This document shows, piece after piece, positions 8,699 through 17,655 of a stretch of DNA of 64,000 nt. The position numbers and the translations under genes were made by a program. Where the stretch lies: assembly GCF_004339085.1 (NCBI RefSeq), contig NZ_SMFX01000001.1, positions 1,191,227 to 1,255,226 of the forward strand, written 5' to 3'. This DNA is from Thiogranum longum. Its GTDB lineage: Bacteria; Pseudomonadota; Gammaproteobacteria; DSM-19610. Position 1 is the stretch's first letter. Every line of letters starts with the position of its first letter. Under the pieces are notes generated by a model. It had not been told where the DNA came from and made no database searches. It saw only the letters and a program-made list of their open reading frames with translations.

Positions 8699-9955
8699 TC
8701 AGGGGTCGTCGCGTTCCAGTTTGACGGCCACGCTGTCACCGCTGGTGGTATCGACAAACAGGTGAACTTCCACGAAGTCCCCGATGGCGAGCGCCTGCAG
8801 ATTGAAACGTGTGTCAGGAGTCATACCGTTATCGCGGCTGTCCTTCATGATGGTGGAGTTGGTCACGGTGATCACCGAACCATCCTGTAATGTAACCGTG
8901 CCGCTATTGACGCCGGTTGCATTGATGTCGGCCACAATACCCTGGATCTCGGTATCGCCTTCATCCTCGAAGTTGATCTTTTCGGCAACCAGCTCACCGG
9001 TAGCATTGAAGTTACCTTCAGCTTCAACCAGAATACCTGTCTGCAGGCCACTGCTGTCGCCACTTCGGAACACAGTGTTATCGGTCACGATGACAGTGGT
9101 ACCGTCCATGCTGAAACTTGTGCCGTCAAAGGGCGACGAGATGACGGCCTTTATTTCAAATTCCTCACCGTCATCACCCTGACGGCCTTTCACGCCGTCG
9201 TCTTCCAGCTCCACCTTGCTGGCAACCAGTACTCCGCTACCATCAATACCGGCAACACTTTTGACTTCAACAAACAAGTCGGCGGCAAGGGTTACATCAT
9301 TATCGATAATCGCGCCGGCGTAACTGACAGCCATGGTGCCGATATCAAAGGTCTGCATGGCAGGGTCAAGATTGCTGACCACGCCTTTCACTTCCACGCC
9401 GTTGGGGTGATCAATAAGGTAGGTAGCCAGGTCGGGCGCCTTGACTTCGACACGGGTTGCAAACACTGATCCGGTTCCATCACTGTAACCACTGACTTCA
9501 ACAATATGTCCTGCGGCTACCTGGTCAATGGTGGTAACACCTGCAACCTTGCTTTCGAACAGGGTGTTGAGATCAACAGTAACGGTCTGTCCCATGATCA
9601 CCATGGTGCCTGTGCCAGCCGCTACACTGTTACTCTGCACAATGCCTTCCAGTTCATCACTGGCGTTGATGGTCAGCGCACGACCTGTGGCGCCACTCGC
9701 ACTGCCGGTCAGTTCGACCACCATGCCAACGGCCAGATCAGATTCGGTGCCCGGGTTGCCATCAATAATGATGCTGGCGCCACGCGTTTCATATTCCACA
9801 CCGTTGACGAATATGCTGCCAAAACCGGTGATGGTGCCAACCGAAGAAGCACCAGCCGTTGCACTGGTAGTGCCACTCCCGCCACCACCACAGGCAGACA
9901 GTCCAAGCACTACAGCAATTGCACCAGCAGCCTTGGTTAACTTATTGATAGTCAT
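8699..9955 (-). CDS. DUF5666-containing lipoprotein with repeated beta domains
   Basis: This 418-residue protein begins with a lipoprotein signal; the lipobox LSAC places the lipidated Cys at residue 22, followed by GGGGSG. The rest consists of about five divergent repeats of 60–75 residues with the DUF5666 pattern: a phrase such as VKGVVSNLD or IQGIVADIN, a short beta strand naming a value, and GDFVEVHLFV or GHIVEVSGYSDGTG, usually followed by a strand with V.A..VE.. Composition is acidic and rich in Gly, Thr and Val, as expected for a surface or outer-membrane protein. The function is unknown. It is transcribed alone, with its own terminator. Confidence 0.85.
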   Translation of the reverse strand: MTINKLTKAAGAIAVVLGLSACGGGGSGTTSATAGASSVGTITGFGSIFVNGVEYETRGASIIIDGNPGTESDLAVGMVVELTGSASGATGRALTINASDELEGIVQSNSVAAGTGTMVIMGQTVTVDLNTLFESKVAGVTTIDQVAAGHIVEVSGYSDGTGSVFATRVEVKAPDLATYLIDHPNGVEVKGVVSNLDPAMQTFDIGTMAVSYAGAIIDNDVTLAADLFVEVKSVAGIDGSGVLVASKVELEDDGVKGRQGDDGEEFEIKAVISSPFDGTSFSMDGTTVIVTDNTVFRSGDSSGLQTGILVEAEGNFNATGELVAEKINFEDEGDTEIQGIVADINATGVNSGTVTLQDGSVITVTNSTIMKDSRDNGMTPDTRFNLQALAIGDFVEVHLFVDTTSGDSVAVKLERDDP

Positions 9956-10113
9956 ATTAATCTCCTTGAGCTTAATTTAGGTTTGGAGGGCTGTAGCATG
10001 AGGTATGCCCTGCTTTACGCTCCAGTAATGGGAATAATATCCCAAAAATAACAAGAGTCAAGGGAATGCAGGCAGGGATTCAGAGAAATGTGACGCTGTT
10101 CCGGTAAACGCTT

Positions 10114-10122
10114 TGCTACAAT
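10114..10122 (+). promoter_or_regulatory. Candidate extended -10 promoter for gltX
   Basis: TGC followed by TACAAT is an extended -10 element 33 bp before the gltX start. There is no good -35 hexamer at the usual distance, which is tolerated when TGn precedes the -10. Placement in the only gap upstream of gltX–glnS supports it. Confidence 0.45.
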
Positions 10123-10154
10123 GCGCCCTTTTCACAAAGAGTTACTGCATCTCC

Positions 10155-11570
10155 ATGACTGTCAGAACCCGTTTTGCCCCAAGCCCGACCGGCTATTTGC
10201 ACATAGGTGGCGCGCGTACGGCGTTGTTTTCCTGGTTGTACGCACGTCGTCACGGCGGCACCTTTGTACTGCGCATCGAAGATACCGACCTGGAACGCTC
10301 CACTCCGGAATCGGTGCAGGCGATACTCGACGGTATGGCGTGGCTGGGGCTGGACTATGACGAAGGGCCGATATACCAGACCGATCGCTTCGATCGCTAC
10401 CGGGATGTGATTCAGCGACTGCTGGACGAGGACAAGGCCTACAAATGTTATTGCAGTCGTGAACGGCTGGATGCGTTGCGTGCCGAACAGATGGAACAAA
10501 AAATCAAGCCGCGTTATGACGGTACCTGTCGTGCAGGCGTCGAACCTCCATCGGCCGATGCCCCTTATGTAATTCGCTTCCGTAATCCGCAGGATGGTGA
10601 GGTGGTGATCGATGACATGATTCGTGGTCGTGTGACGATCAGTAACGATGAACTCGATGATCTGATTCTTGCGCGTACCGATGGCACGCCAACCTATAAC
10701 TTTACCGTTGTGGTCGACGACAGTGACATGAAGATATCGCACGTAATACGCGGCGACGATCACCTCAACAATACACCGCGCCAGATCAATATCTTTCGTG
10801 CGCTGGGCCTTGAACCACCTACCTATGCCCATGTGCCGATGATACTCGGGTCTGATGGAAAGCGTCTGTCCAAGCGGCACGGCGCCGTCAGTGTGTTGCA
10901 ATACCGTGAAGACGGTTACCTGCCCGAAGCGCTGGTGAACTACCTGGTGCGGCTCGGCTGGTCACACGGTGACCAGGAGGTCTTTACCCGTGAGGAAATG
11001 ATCGAGCTGTTCGATATAACCGATGTAAACCGTGCGGCCTCGGTATTCAACCCGGAAAAACTGGCCTGGCTGAACCAGCAATACATCATGAACAGCGATG
11101 TTGCAAAGCTTGCCCCGTTGCTGGCGGAACAGCTGGAGAAGCGGGGGATTGACGTAACGCAGGGGCCGGATATCCTCGAAGTGACACGCGTCCAGCAGGA
11201 ACGCGCGAAAACCTTTGTCGAGATGGCCGAGATCAGTGAGTTCTTTTACCGGGACTTCGATGCGTTCGACGAAAAGGCGGCAAAGAAACACTTGCGCCCG
11301 GTGGCACTGGAGCCGCTGGAGAAAGCCCGTGATGCGCTGGCTGCACTGGATGAATGGGAACCGGAAGCCCTGCACCGCACTGTGCAGGAAGTCTCCGAGG
11401 CACTGGAGTTGAAAATGGGCAAGGTCGCACAGCCGTTGCGTGTCGCCGTGGTCGGGCGCGCCGCTTCACCGGGTATCGATGAAACCCTGTACCTGGTGGG
11501 CCGTGATGCGTGCCTGCGGCGTATCGACCGGGCACTCGACTTTATCCGTCAGCGCGCCGGGCAGGAATAA
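10155..11570 (+). CDS. gltX: Glutamyl-tRNA synthetase
   Basis: A class I aminoacyl-tRNA synthetase that charges tRNA-Glu. The HIGH-type motif [13 protein letters not shown] is at residues 7–19, and the KMSKS-type motif KRLSKRHG is near residue 235. The 471-residue length is standard. I use the ATG at 10155; an upstream in-frame ATG at 10113 would add 14 residues and lie in the promoter region. The single C-terminal anticodon-binding domain is of the discriminating GluRS type, consistent with a separate glnS immediately downstream. glnS starts 5 bp after this stop, so the two synthetases are cotranscribed. A tRNA-Glu gene lies 2.1 kb downstream. Confidence 0.98.
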   Translation: MTVRTRFAPSPTGYLHIGGARTALFSWLYARRHGGTFVLRIEDTDLERSTPESVQAILDGMAWLGLDYDEGPIYQTDRFDRYRDVIQRLLDEDKAYKCYCSRERLDALRAEQMEQKIKPRYDGTCRAGVEPPSADAPYVIRFRNPQDGEVVIDDMIRGRVTISNDELDDLILARTDGTPTYNFTVVVDDSDMKISHVIRGDDHLNNTPRQINIFRALGLEPPTYAHVPMILGSDGKRLSKRHGAVSVLQYREDGYLPEALVNYLVRLGWSHGDQEVFTREEMIELFDITDVNRAASVFNPEKLAWLNQQYIMNSDVAKLAPLLAEQLEKRGIDVTQGPDILEVTRVQQERAKTFVEMAEISEFFYRDFDAFDEKAAKKHLRPVALEPLEKARDALAALDEWEPEALHRTVQEVSEALELKMGKVAQPLRVAVVGRAASPGIDETLYLVGRDACLRRIDRALDFIRQRAGQE

Positions 11571-11575
11571 CTACA

Positions 11576-13270
11576 ATGACTAATGAAGAAACCGGTAAAC
11601 CAAACAATTTTATTCGCAATATTATCGATGCAGATATCGCCAGCGGCAAACACGGCGGCCGGGTAGCGACACGGTTTCCGCCGGAACCGAACGGTTACCT
11701 GCACATCGGGCATGCAAAATCGATCTGCCTGAACTTCGGTATTGCCGAGGATTACAAGGGCACCTGTAACCTGCGCTTTGACGACACCAATCCGCACAAG
11801 GAGAACGTCGAGTTTGTCGAAGCCATTAAAAAGGATGTGCACTGGCTGGGCTACGACTGGGGTGACCGCCTGTTCTACGCTTCGGATTATTTTGAACGTC
11901 TCTACGCGTATGCCGTTGAGTTAATCAAAAAGGACAAGGCCTACGTCTGCGATCTAAGCCCCGAGCAGACCCGTGAGTACCGTGGCACGCTCACAGAACC
12001 GGGCAAGGACAGTCCTTTCCGTACCCGCAGCGTAGAGGAGAACCTGGACCTGTTCGCGCGTATGCGCGCCGGTGAGTTCAGGGACGGTGAAAAGATCCTG
12101 CGCGCAAAAATCGATATGGCCTCATCGAACATGAACCTGCGTGACCCGGCCATCTACCGTATCCGTCACGGCGTGCTACACCACCAGACGGGCGAAGCCT
12201 GGTGCATCTACCCGATGTACGATTTCACCCACTGTCTGTCGGATGCCATCGAAGGCATTACGCATTCCCTGTGCACCCTCGAATTTGAAGACCATCGTCC
12301 CCTGTATGACTGGTTCCTCGATACGCTGGATGTCGAGCACCATCCACGGCAGATCGAGTTCTCCCGGCTGGAACTGGAATACACCATTACCAGCAAGCGC
12401 AAGCTTACCCAACTGGTTGACGAGGGACATGTCGAGGGCTGGGATGACCCGCGCATGCCGACACTGGCCGGCATGCGCCGGCGTGGTTACACGCCGGCGT
12501 CGATCCGTGACTTCTGTGACCGCATCGGCGTGACCAAGTCGACCAACAATGTTGAAATGAGCGTGCTGGAAAATTGTGTGCGCGAGGACCTGAACCCGTG
12601 TGCGCCGCGTCGTATGGCCGTGCTGCACCCGCTCAAGGTTGTTCTAGAAAACTACCCGGAAGCACAGTGCGAAACACTCCAGGCCGCCAACCACCCGCAG
12701 GATGAGTCCATGGGCGTTCGCGATCTACCCTTCACCCGCGAACTTTATATCGATCATGAAGATTTCCTCGAAGTGGCGCCCAACAAAAAGTTCAAGCGCC
12801 TGGTCACCGGTGGTGAAGTGCGGTTGCGCAATGCCTACGTGATTCGCTGCGATGAAGTCATCAAGGACGGTGACGGTGAGATCATCGAACTGCGTTGCAG
12901 CTACGACCCGGACACCCTGTCGAAAAACCCGGAAGGCCGCAAGGTGAAGGGGGTCATTCACTGGGTCTCTGCACCACACGCGGTTGCCGCAGAGATTCGC
13001 CTGTACGATCGCCTGTTCAACCAGCCGAACCCGGGCAGCGACAGGGAGGGCGGTGATTTCACTGACCACCTTAACCCGGAATCGCTACTGACCCTGACCC
13101 GCTGCTACCTGGAACCAAACCTGAAACAGGCCGTGCCCGGCGCTTTTTTCCAGTTTGAGCGGGAAGGCTATTTCTGTGCCGACCCTGACCAGAGCCACGG
13201 CCTGCCAGTATTCAACCGCACCGTGACGCTGCGCGATTCCTGGGCGAAAATCGAGAAAAAAGGTGGCTGA
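11576..13270 (+). CDS. glnS: Glutaminyl-tRNA synthetase
   Basis: A class Ib synthetase of 564 residues that charges tRNA-Gln. The HIGH-type motif [17 protein letters not shown] lies near residues 32–48 and the KMSKS-type motif TITSKRKL near residue 270, followed by the conserved [11 protein letters not shown]. The C-terminal half has the two beta-barrel anticodon-binding domains ([19 protein letters not shown]). The start at 11576 is chosen because the family begins close to the FIRNII segment and the gltX stop is just upstream. The longer frame from 11510 lies inside gltX. Having both gltX and glnS argues for direct rather than transamidation-based Gln-tRNA formation. Confidence 0.98.
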   Translation: MTNEETGKPNNFIRNIIDADIASGKHGGRVATRFPPEPNGYLHIGHAKSICLNFGIAEDYKGTCNLRFDDTNPHKENVEFVEAIKKDVHWLGYDWGDRLFYASDYFERLYAYAVELIKKDKAYVCDLSPEQTREYRGTLTEPGKDSPFRTRSVEENLDLFARMRAGEFRDGEKILRAKIDMASSNMNLRDPAIYRIRHGVLHHQTGEAWCIYPMYDFTHCLSDAIEGITHSLCTLEFEDHRPLYDWFLDTLDVEHHPRQIEFSRLELEYTITSKRKLTQLVDEGHVEGWDDPRMPTLAGMRRRGYTPASIRDFCDRIGVTKSTNNVEMSVLENCVREDLNPCAPRRMAVLHPLKVVLENYPEAQCETLQAANHPQDESMGVRDLPFTRELYIDHEDFLEVAPNKKFKRLVTGGEVRLRNAYVIRCDEVIKDGDGEIIELRCSYDPDTLSKNPEGRKVKGVIHWVSAPHAVAAEIRLYDRLFNQPNPGSDREGGDFTDHLNPESLLTLTRCYLEPNLKQAVPGAFFQFEREGYFCADPDQSHGLPVFNRTVTLRDSWAKIEKKGG

Positions 13271-13310
13271 AAAAAACTGCCCGAAAGCGCCCGGAATTCC
13301 CGCCTTTTTA

Positions 13311-13339
13311 TTGACAGGGCAGGGCCTGTCACGTAAAGT
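13311..13339 (+). promoter_or_regulatory. Sigma-70 promoter of tRNA-Ala
   Basis: TTGACA at 13311–13316 is followed by 17 bases and TAAAGT at 13334–13339. A GC-rich stretch (GCGCGCC) follows the -10, as is common for stringently controlled stable RNA promoters. The mature tRNA-Ala starts at 13356. Confidence 0.75.
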
Positions 13340-13355
13340 GCGCGCCTTACTTTCC

Positions 13356-13431
13356 GGGGCTATAGCTCAGCTGGGAGAGCACTTGCATGGCATGCAAGGG
13401 GTCGGCGGTTCGATCCCGCCTAGCTCCACCA
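13356..13431 (+). tRNA. tRNA-Ala (anticodon GGC)
   Basis: The 76 bases form a complete cloverleaf: GGGGCTA acceptor stem paired with TAGCTCC, the D arm AGCTCAGCTGGGAGAGC, an anticodon arm CTTGC–loop–GCAAG whose loop contains GGC, the T arm GCGGTTCGATCCCGC, and an encoded CCA end. Confidence 0.97.
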
Positions 13432-13474
13432 GATTTACAGGCAGTTTGCCTGATCGTTCGGAAAGTGGCATCCA

Positions 13475-13672
13475 ATGAGGCACATCGGCCGTTACACGGT
13501 CTATGCAGGAGTTGTTCTGATCGCCATCGGGTTGATCGGAGGCTTCACCGCCTTGTTCAGGGATGCTGACAGTCTGGCAGTGAATTTGCTGACACTGGTT
13601 CCTCTGGGCTTTATTGCCCTGCTGGCCGGTACAGTCGTTTCACAGTTGTCGGGTCCACCCGACGGCCAGTAA
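13475..13672 (+). CDS. Small two-helix membrane protein, unknown function
   Basis: A 65-residue frame lies between tRNA-Ala and tRNA-Glu. The predicted product has a short basic start (MRHIGRY), a hydrophobic helix of about 20 residues (VYAGVVLIAIGLIGGFTALF), a short charged turn (RDAD), and a second helix (LLTLVPLGFIALLAGTVV) ending in SGPPDGQ. This pattern, with no internal rare features, fits a small inner-membrane protein. GGAAAG upstream of the ATG could serve as a ribosome site. The stop is only 5 bp before tRNA-Glu, so its mRNA must be separated from the tRNA by processing. I recognise no family. Confidence 0.6.
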   Translation: MRHIGRYTVYAGVVLIAIGLIGGFTALFRDADSLAVNLLTLVPLGFIALLAGTVVSQLSGPPDGQ

Positions 13673-13677
13673 AAACT

Positions 13678-13753
13678 GTCCCCATCGTCTAGAGGCCTAG
13701 GACATCGCCCTTTCACGGCGGCGACAGGGGTTCGACTCCCCTTGGGGACGCCA
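13678..13753 (+). tRNA. tRNA-Glu (anticodon TTC)
   Basis: The 76 bases form a typical glutamate tRNA: GTCCCCA acceptor stem, the D arm GTCTAGAGGCCTAGGACA, an anticodon loop CTTTCAC containing TTC, the T arm AGGGGTTCGACTCCCCT, and an encoded GCCA end. The gene is followed directly by a terminator. Confidence 0.97.
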
Positions 13754-13763
13754 ACAAAGCTAA

Positions 13764-13792
13764 AGGGCCTGTGGTCATGCAGGTCCTTTTTT
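13764..13792 (+). terminator. Rho-independent terminator of the tRNA-Ala/tRNA-Glu unit
   Basis: AGGGCCTG pairs with CAGGTCCT (one G·T pair) around an eight-base loop, followed by a run of six T residues at 13787–13792. It begins 10 bp after the tRNA-Glu CCA end. Confidence 0.88.
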
Positions 13793-13825
13793 AACGCATA
13801 ATCAACTTGCCCGGGAGTGCATGAA

Positions 13826-13948
13826 ATGACTAAAACTTGTCTTAAATGCCGTTACTGTCGAGTGAAGCTGAGCGTCTGGTTTTCTGCGGTTGTAGTCGCA
13901 ATCAGCATCGCAGCTATTGTCACAGGTATTGCCCCGCTTCAGGTCTGA
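13826..13948 (+). CDS. Candidate 40-residue membrane microprotein with a Cys-rich head
   Basis: This small frame encodes a head with three cysteines (TCLKCRYC, residues 4–11) followed by KLS and one hydrophobic helix (VWFSAVVVAISIAAIVTGIA). GGGAG lies eight bases before the ATG, a good ribosome site. The CxxC plus nearby Cys could bind a metal or be lipid- or disulfide-modified, but a complete zinc ribbon would need a fourth ligand. I do not recognise a family. It stands alone between the tRNA terminator and the degraded genes downstream. Support comes only from frame, ribosome site and composition. Confidence 0.4.
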   Translation: MTKTCLKCRYCRVKLSVWFSAVVVAISIAAIVTGIAPLQV

Positions 13949-14031
13949 AGCATCCACGGCACTAAAAAAACCGGCCGCGTGCCTGGCCGTTACATAAGGG
14001 TGTTGTCGCCAAGTCGTCGAGGGTTGCGCGA

Positions 14032-14427
14032 TTGGGCGTCAGTCCTCCCGCTGCACCTCTGATTCCGCCTGCATTCGGGCTGGCAGGCGTGAATCCCCAT
14101 ACCCGGACGGGTTGGGGAGGCGTGCCGCATTGGAGCGCCCTGATAGCGCTCCTGGCTATGGGTAGTGAAGGGCAGTTATTCGGTCACCTCGCGGCACAAT
14201 GTGGTGAGCAGATTTTCAATGGCAAGGCGCAATGCTATGTCTGTCATGTCCCACCACTTTTTACCGAGCCTGGCTGGAATATCCGCAAACCCGAAGAAAT
14301 CGGTATCGATACGTTTCAGGCAGAGCGTAGCCCTGATGGCGGTTATCGAACCACGCCGATGAAAGGACTCTGGACGCATACCAAGGGTGGGTTCTTCCAA
14401 GATGGTCGGTTCACGACGATACCGTGA
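14032..14427 (+). pseudogene. Remnant of a c-type cytochrome (di-haem peroxidase/oxidoreductase-like)
   Basis: The frame keeps one CxxCH haem site (CYVCH) in GEQIFNGKAQCYVCHVPPLFTEPGW, and the distal phrase RSPDGGYRTTPMKGLWTHTKGGFFQDGRF, which is typical of large secreted c-type cytochromes of the di-haem peroxidase/oxidoreductase kind. The segment before it (PPAFGLAGVNPHTRTGWGGVPHW) also resembles these proteins, but the roughly 50 residues expected between the two parts are missing. There is no signal peptide, and the frame stops right after GRFTTIP where the family continues. I therefore read it as a decayed gene with an internal deletion and both ends lost. Confidence 0.7.
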
Positions 14428-14729
14428 TCGAGGAAGTGCCTGATACTCTGCCGGGCAAGGCATTTGGTGGACTTGCAGGCTTCATGGTTGGCGCGGCAGT
14501 TGGAGGACCGGTTGGTGCTATCGGTGTTGGTTTCGCTAGCGTCTGGTTGGGCGGGAATGTCCAGGAAACCACCGGTCTTCATGGGCGTGCGTATCGTATA
14601 AAGTCACACGACGGGACCATCCGGATAGTCCGCTCACCACAGCAGCAGTGGTCGATCGGAGATCAGGTCCAGGTTGACGATAACCGTTTGGCATACCTGG
14701 AAAAGCAGCAGGTTTCCCGGTCGAAATAG
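14424..14729 (+). CDS. Glycine-zipper protein, probably 5'-truncated
   Basis: The 101-residue frame begins with GTG at 14424, overlapping the cytochrome remnant by four bases. It shows a glycine zipper (GKAFGGLAGFMVGAAVGGPVGA, then GVGFASVWLGGNV, read in pieces) followed by a small beta unit (GRAYRIKSHDGTIRIVRSP, WSIGDQVQVDDNRL) like the C-terminal part of SlyB-type outer-membrane lipoproteins. Such proteins normally start with a lipoprotein signal. None is present, and the zipper begins at once, so the 5' end was probably lost when it became joined to the cytochrome remnant. It may still be translated, but its export is doubtful. Confidence 0.45.
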   Translation: MIEEVPDTLPGKAFGGLAGFMVGAAVGGPVGAIGVGFASVWLGGNVQETTGLHGRAYRIKSHDGTIRIVRSPQQQWSIGDQVQVDDNRLAYLEKQQVSRSK

Positions 14730-14741
14730 TTAAATAAAACC

Positions 14742-15044
14742 TTGGCTGATGAGATTATTATGCGGCGTTACAACCCGCGGCTTTTTCGTGTGGCGCGTAG
14801 TATTTTACGTGATGACGACTCAGCACAAGATGCAATTCAGGAAGCCTATGTATCTGCTTTCGTCAAGACCCGCTACCATCGGGCACGGAACCTGATGCAA
14901 GAAGCACTTGATCAGCAGATGGATGTTGCTGGCCTGCATGTTTTCGAATTCGCAGGCAAGCGATGTGACGCTATGGTCGTAACCGTGCTAAAGCGGCTCG
15001 GAGCAGACTTGATAAGCAGCGAAGCTCTTAAGCAGTTGCATTGA
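14742..15044 (+). pseudogene. ECF sigma factor with an internal deletion (region 2 joined to region 4)
   Basis: The first part (MRRYNPRLFRVARSILRDDDSAQDAIQEAYVSAF) is the region 2 helix pair of an ECF sigma factor. It is followed directly, in the same frame, by VKTRYHRARNLMQEALDQ, the end of region 4.2, and by the C-terminal FEFAGKRCDAMVVTVLKRL tail seen in the same subfamily. Complete members have roughly 90 more residues between these pieces, including regions 2.4 and 4.1 with promoter-contacting helices. The frame is open, so a 100-residue product is possible, but it cannot act as a normal sigma factor. The start is TTG at 14742 or ATG at 14760. Confidence 0.78.
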
Positions 15045-15152
15045 ACCTTTATTGCCCTACGTGGATTCGAATAGATGTCCCTGCACCAGTACCGCCAGGC
15101 TGGTAAGCTTATACTTTGATGAATTCTATCCTGTACTCATAACCGATTTTAT

Positions 15153-16883
15153 ATGTCACACAGTATCCAGCGCTGGTTCGAAACCTTCCGTCTGCAGCTT
15201 TCCCGGCCCGACGCCATTTTGCCGTTTTCCATTCTGGGTCTTATTGCAGGTACGTTGGCAGCACTCACTGTCATTGCACTGCGTCTGTTGGTCGATTATG
15301 TGCAAGTCAAGGTGCTGCCGTTCGACGTGGCTGAAAATTTCGAGTCGATATCACCTGTCTGGCGGGTGGGGGCTGCCGTTACCGGCGGGTTACTGATCGG
15401 CCTCCTGTTTCGCGTAACACGCAAAGAAACACACAGTGTGGGTGTGTTACATGTGCTGGAACGACTGGCGCATCACCAGGGTCGCTTGCCCTGGCGCAAT
15501 GCACTGGTTCAGTTTGTGGGTGGTGCGATCACAATGATTTCAGGTCACTCGGTCGGGCGGGAAGGGCCAAGCGCCCACCTGGGTGCTGCCAGCAGTAACC
15601 TGCCTGCGCAGGCCTTGCGCTTACCCAATAATAGTTTGCGGGTGTTGGCAGCCTGTGGTGCGGCTGCAGGGATTGCTGCGTCGTTTAATACTCCGCTGGC
15701 CGGGGCGGCCTTTGCTATGGAAGTCTTGTTAATGGAATACTCGGTTGCAGGTTTTGCACCGGTTATCCTGGCCACGGTGAGTGCCACGGCACTGACGCGG
15801 GCCGTGTTTGGAAGTGACCTCGCGTATGATGTCCCGCATTTGTCACCGGGCGCGCTTTCCGAACTGCCGTATATCCTGGTCTGTGGTGTTCTCATCGGTC
15901 TGTTGGCCGCCGGTTTCAGTGCACTGTTTCAGTGGGTCTCGGTGCAGGGTGAAAAAATGCCTGCCTGGATACGCCCGATGCTTGCCGGTTTACTGGTCGG
16001 TGTGTGCGGGGCGATGGTTCCGGAAGTGATGGGTATTGGTGATGATACGGTTAACCATGTGCTTCGCGGTGAGCTGGCGATTACATTGTTGTTTGTCATT
16101 CTCGTGGTAAAGATCATTGCCACCACCGGCGGGATTGGTCTTGGCCTACCCGGCGGGATCATCGGGCCGACCTTGTTTATTGGTGCGGCGGCTGGTGGTT
16201 TACTGGGCGCTGTCGGTGCGATGTTGGGTATCAACGAGGCTTCATCGTTTGGCTTGTACGCCATTATAGGTATGGGCGCCATGATGGCGGGTACCTTACA
16301 GGCACCTATGGCCGGTTTGATTGCCATCCTGGAACTGACGGGGGAACCCAACCTGATCTTGCCGGGTATGCTTGTAGTGGTTGCTGCCACGATCACCAGT
16401 GGCTATGTCGGTCGCCGCGAGTCGGTGTTTCAGGGTTTATTGCGCACGCGTGGTCTTGACTATCGAAATGATCCGGCTGCGCAGTCATTGCGTCGTATCG
16501 GTGTGGGCAGTGTGATGAATCGTCAGGTGGTGACGCTGCCGCGTCGGGTGTCTCCGGCCGAAGTCGATGAGGCGCTGGCAGGGAAGCCAGTGTGGATCCT
16601 GGTGCGTGAAGCGGGGCGGGCGGACACGTTGCTGCCAGCTGTCGATCTTGTGCGGGCCCGCAGGGATGCACCCGACCAGGAAAGCTACGATCTGATCGAT
16701 GTACCGGGAGAACGGGTGCAGACCCTGCCTGTCGATATGGGAGCAACGTTACAGGAAGCACAGGAAAAAATGCGGGAAAGCGGTGCAGGAGCCTTGTATG
16801 TCATCAGTCAGACCGTACCGGGAATTCCGCGTGTGCTGGGTGTACTGACAGCTGAAGATATCGAAAACAGCTACCATTACTAG
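15153..16883 (+). CDS. CLC-family chloride channel/transporter with CBS domains
   Basis: This 576-residue protein has the CLC membrane domain (residues 1–430) and a C-terminal CBS pair (GVGSVMNRQVVTLPRRVSPAE to RVLGVLTAEDIE). The gating glutamate is in GHSVGREGPSAHLGA, and the second chloride-site motif in GLGLPGGIIGPTLFIGAA. The helix matching the E. coli NAPLAG…IIEEM segment reads NTPLAGAAFAMEVLLMEY, so the position of the internal proton-transfer Glu appears to be Val. That would favour channel-like Cl- flux over Cl-/H+ exchange (inference from family knowledge). No clear ribosome site precedes the ATG. The gene is convergent with the MtfA-like gene. Confidence 0.93.
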   Translation: MSHSIQRWFETFRLQLSRPDAILPFSILGLIAGTLAALTVIALRLLVDYVQVKVLPFDVAENFESISPVWRVGAAVTGGLLIGLLFRVTRKETHSVGVLHVLERLAHHQGRLPWRNALVQFVGGAITMISGHSVGREGPSAHLGAASSNLPAQALRLPNNSLRVLAACGAAAGIAASFNTPLAGAAFAMEVLLMEYSVAGFAPVILATVSATALTRAVFGSDLAYDVPHLSPGALSELPYILVCGVLIGLLAAGFSALFQWVSVQGEKMPAWIRPMLAGLLVGVCGAMVPEVMGIGDDTVNHVLRGELAITLLFVILVVKIIATTGGIGLGLPGGIIGPTLFIGAAAGGLLGAVGAMLGINEASSFGLYAIIGMGAMMAGTLQAPMAGLIAILELTGEPNLILPGMLVVVAATITSGYVGRRESVFQGLLRTRGLDYRNDPAAQSLRRIGVGSVMNRQVVTLPRRVSPAEVDEALAGKPVWILVREAGRADTLLPAVDLVRARRDAPDQESYDLIDVPGERVQTLPVDMGATLQEAQEKMRESGAGALYVISQTVPGIPRVLGVLTAEDIENSYHY

Positions 16884-16911
16884 GCCGGAACCACGCTGTT
16901 TTTTCACGCTC

Positions 16912-17655
16912 TTAAGTGTATTGAAGTGGATCCTGCCGGTAAAACAGGCTCAATTGCCGGTACACCTTCGGGTACAGCCTGTGCAGTAACGCCGGTTGCA
17001 CAAAAAAGACTTCTGTCAGCACCGCGAAAAACTCGGCCGGGTTTTCGGCTGCATAAGGATCAATAGACGTGTGGTGATGACGCTCGACCTGGTGGTACAG
17101 GTTTTCGTAGGCGTGCGACAGTGAGGCCGTCCATTCCTCGCGTACCATGTCGCGGTGCAGGGGCGGCATACCGTTCGCTGCCCCATTAAGCATGTCGAGC
17201 TTGTGGGAAAACTCATGCAGGATGACATTGGATGCCGGGCCATGCGGGTGGCTCCCCGGCCGGGCATCCGACCAGGAGAGGATGACCGGGCCACGTTGCC
17301 AGGCTTCCCCGGCAAGTGCCTTGCGTGTTTCGTGCACCACACCACTGGCATCATATTCTTCCCGTTTAATGACAAAGGTGTCCGGGTAGACAATGACCTC
17401 ACTCCAGCCCTGGAAGTCATCGAGATCCAGGTTCAGGATCAGCAGGCAGGCCTGTGCTGCGATATACACCCGCATGAAGTCATCGACCTCCAGTCCACCT
17501 GCACCGGTAATGGCCTTTTCATGCAGGAACAGGCTGGCCAGTTTGCGCAGTCGATGCAGTTCCCGGTGGCCCAGTCGAGCCACAACCGGTGCTGAAGAGA
17601 CCGCCTCATGCCATAGCGGGTATGGAATGCGCGAGCGAAACAGAACATGCTGCAA
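16912..17655 (-). CDS. MtfA-like zinc metallopeptidase
   Basis: The protein matches the MtfA (Mlc titration factor) family, peptidase M90. It has the zinc motif HEFSHKLD (HExxH), preceded by GPVILSW and GPASNVILHEF, and the downstream third-ligand region IDPYAAENPAEFFAVLTEVFF, ending in FYRQDPLQ, all as in E. coli MtfA. MtfA binds the glucose repressor Mlc and has aminopeptidase activity. The start is doubtful: a TTG at 17655 begins close to the family core, but GGGAGG at 17698–17703 lies six bases upstream of an in-frame CTG at 17689–17691, which would add 12 basic residues typical of the family. The zinc-ribbon gene ends 39–75 bp upstream on the same strand. Confidence 0.88.
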   Translation of the reverse strand: MQHVLFRSRIPYPLWHEAVSSAPVVARLGHRELHRLRKLASLFLHEKAITGAGGLEVDDFMRVYIAAQACLLILNLDLDDFQGWSEVIVYPDTFVIKREEYDASGVVHETRKALAGEAWQRGPVILSWSDARPGSHPHGPASNVILHEFSHKLDMLNGAANGMPPLHRDMVREEWTASLSHAYENLYHQVERHHHTSIDPYAAENPAEFFAVLTEVFFVQPALLHRLYPKVYRQLSLFYRQDPLQYT

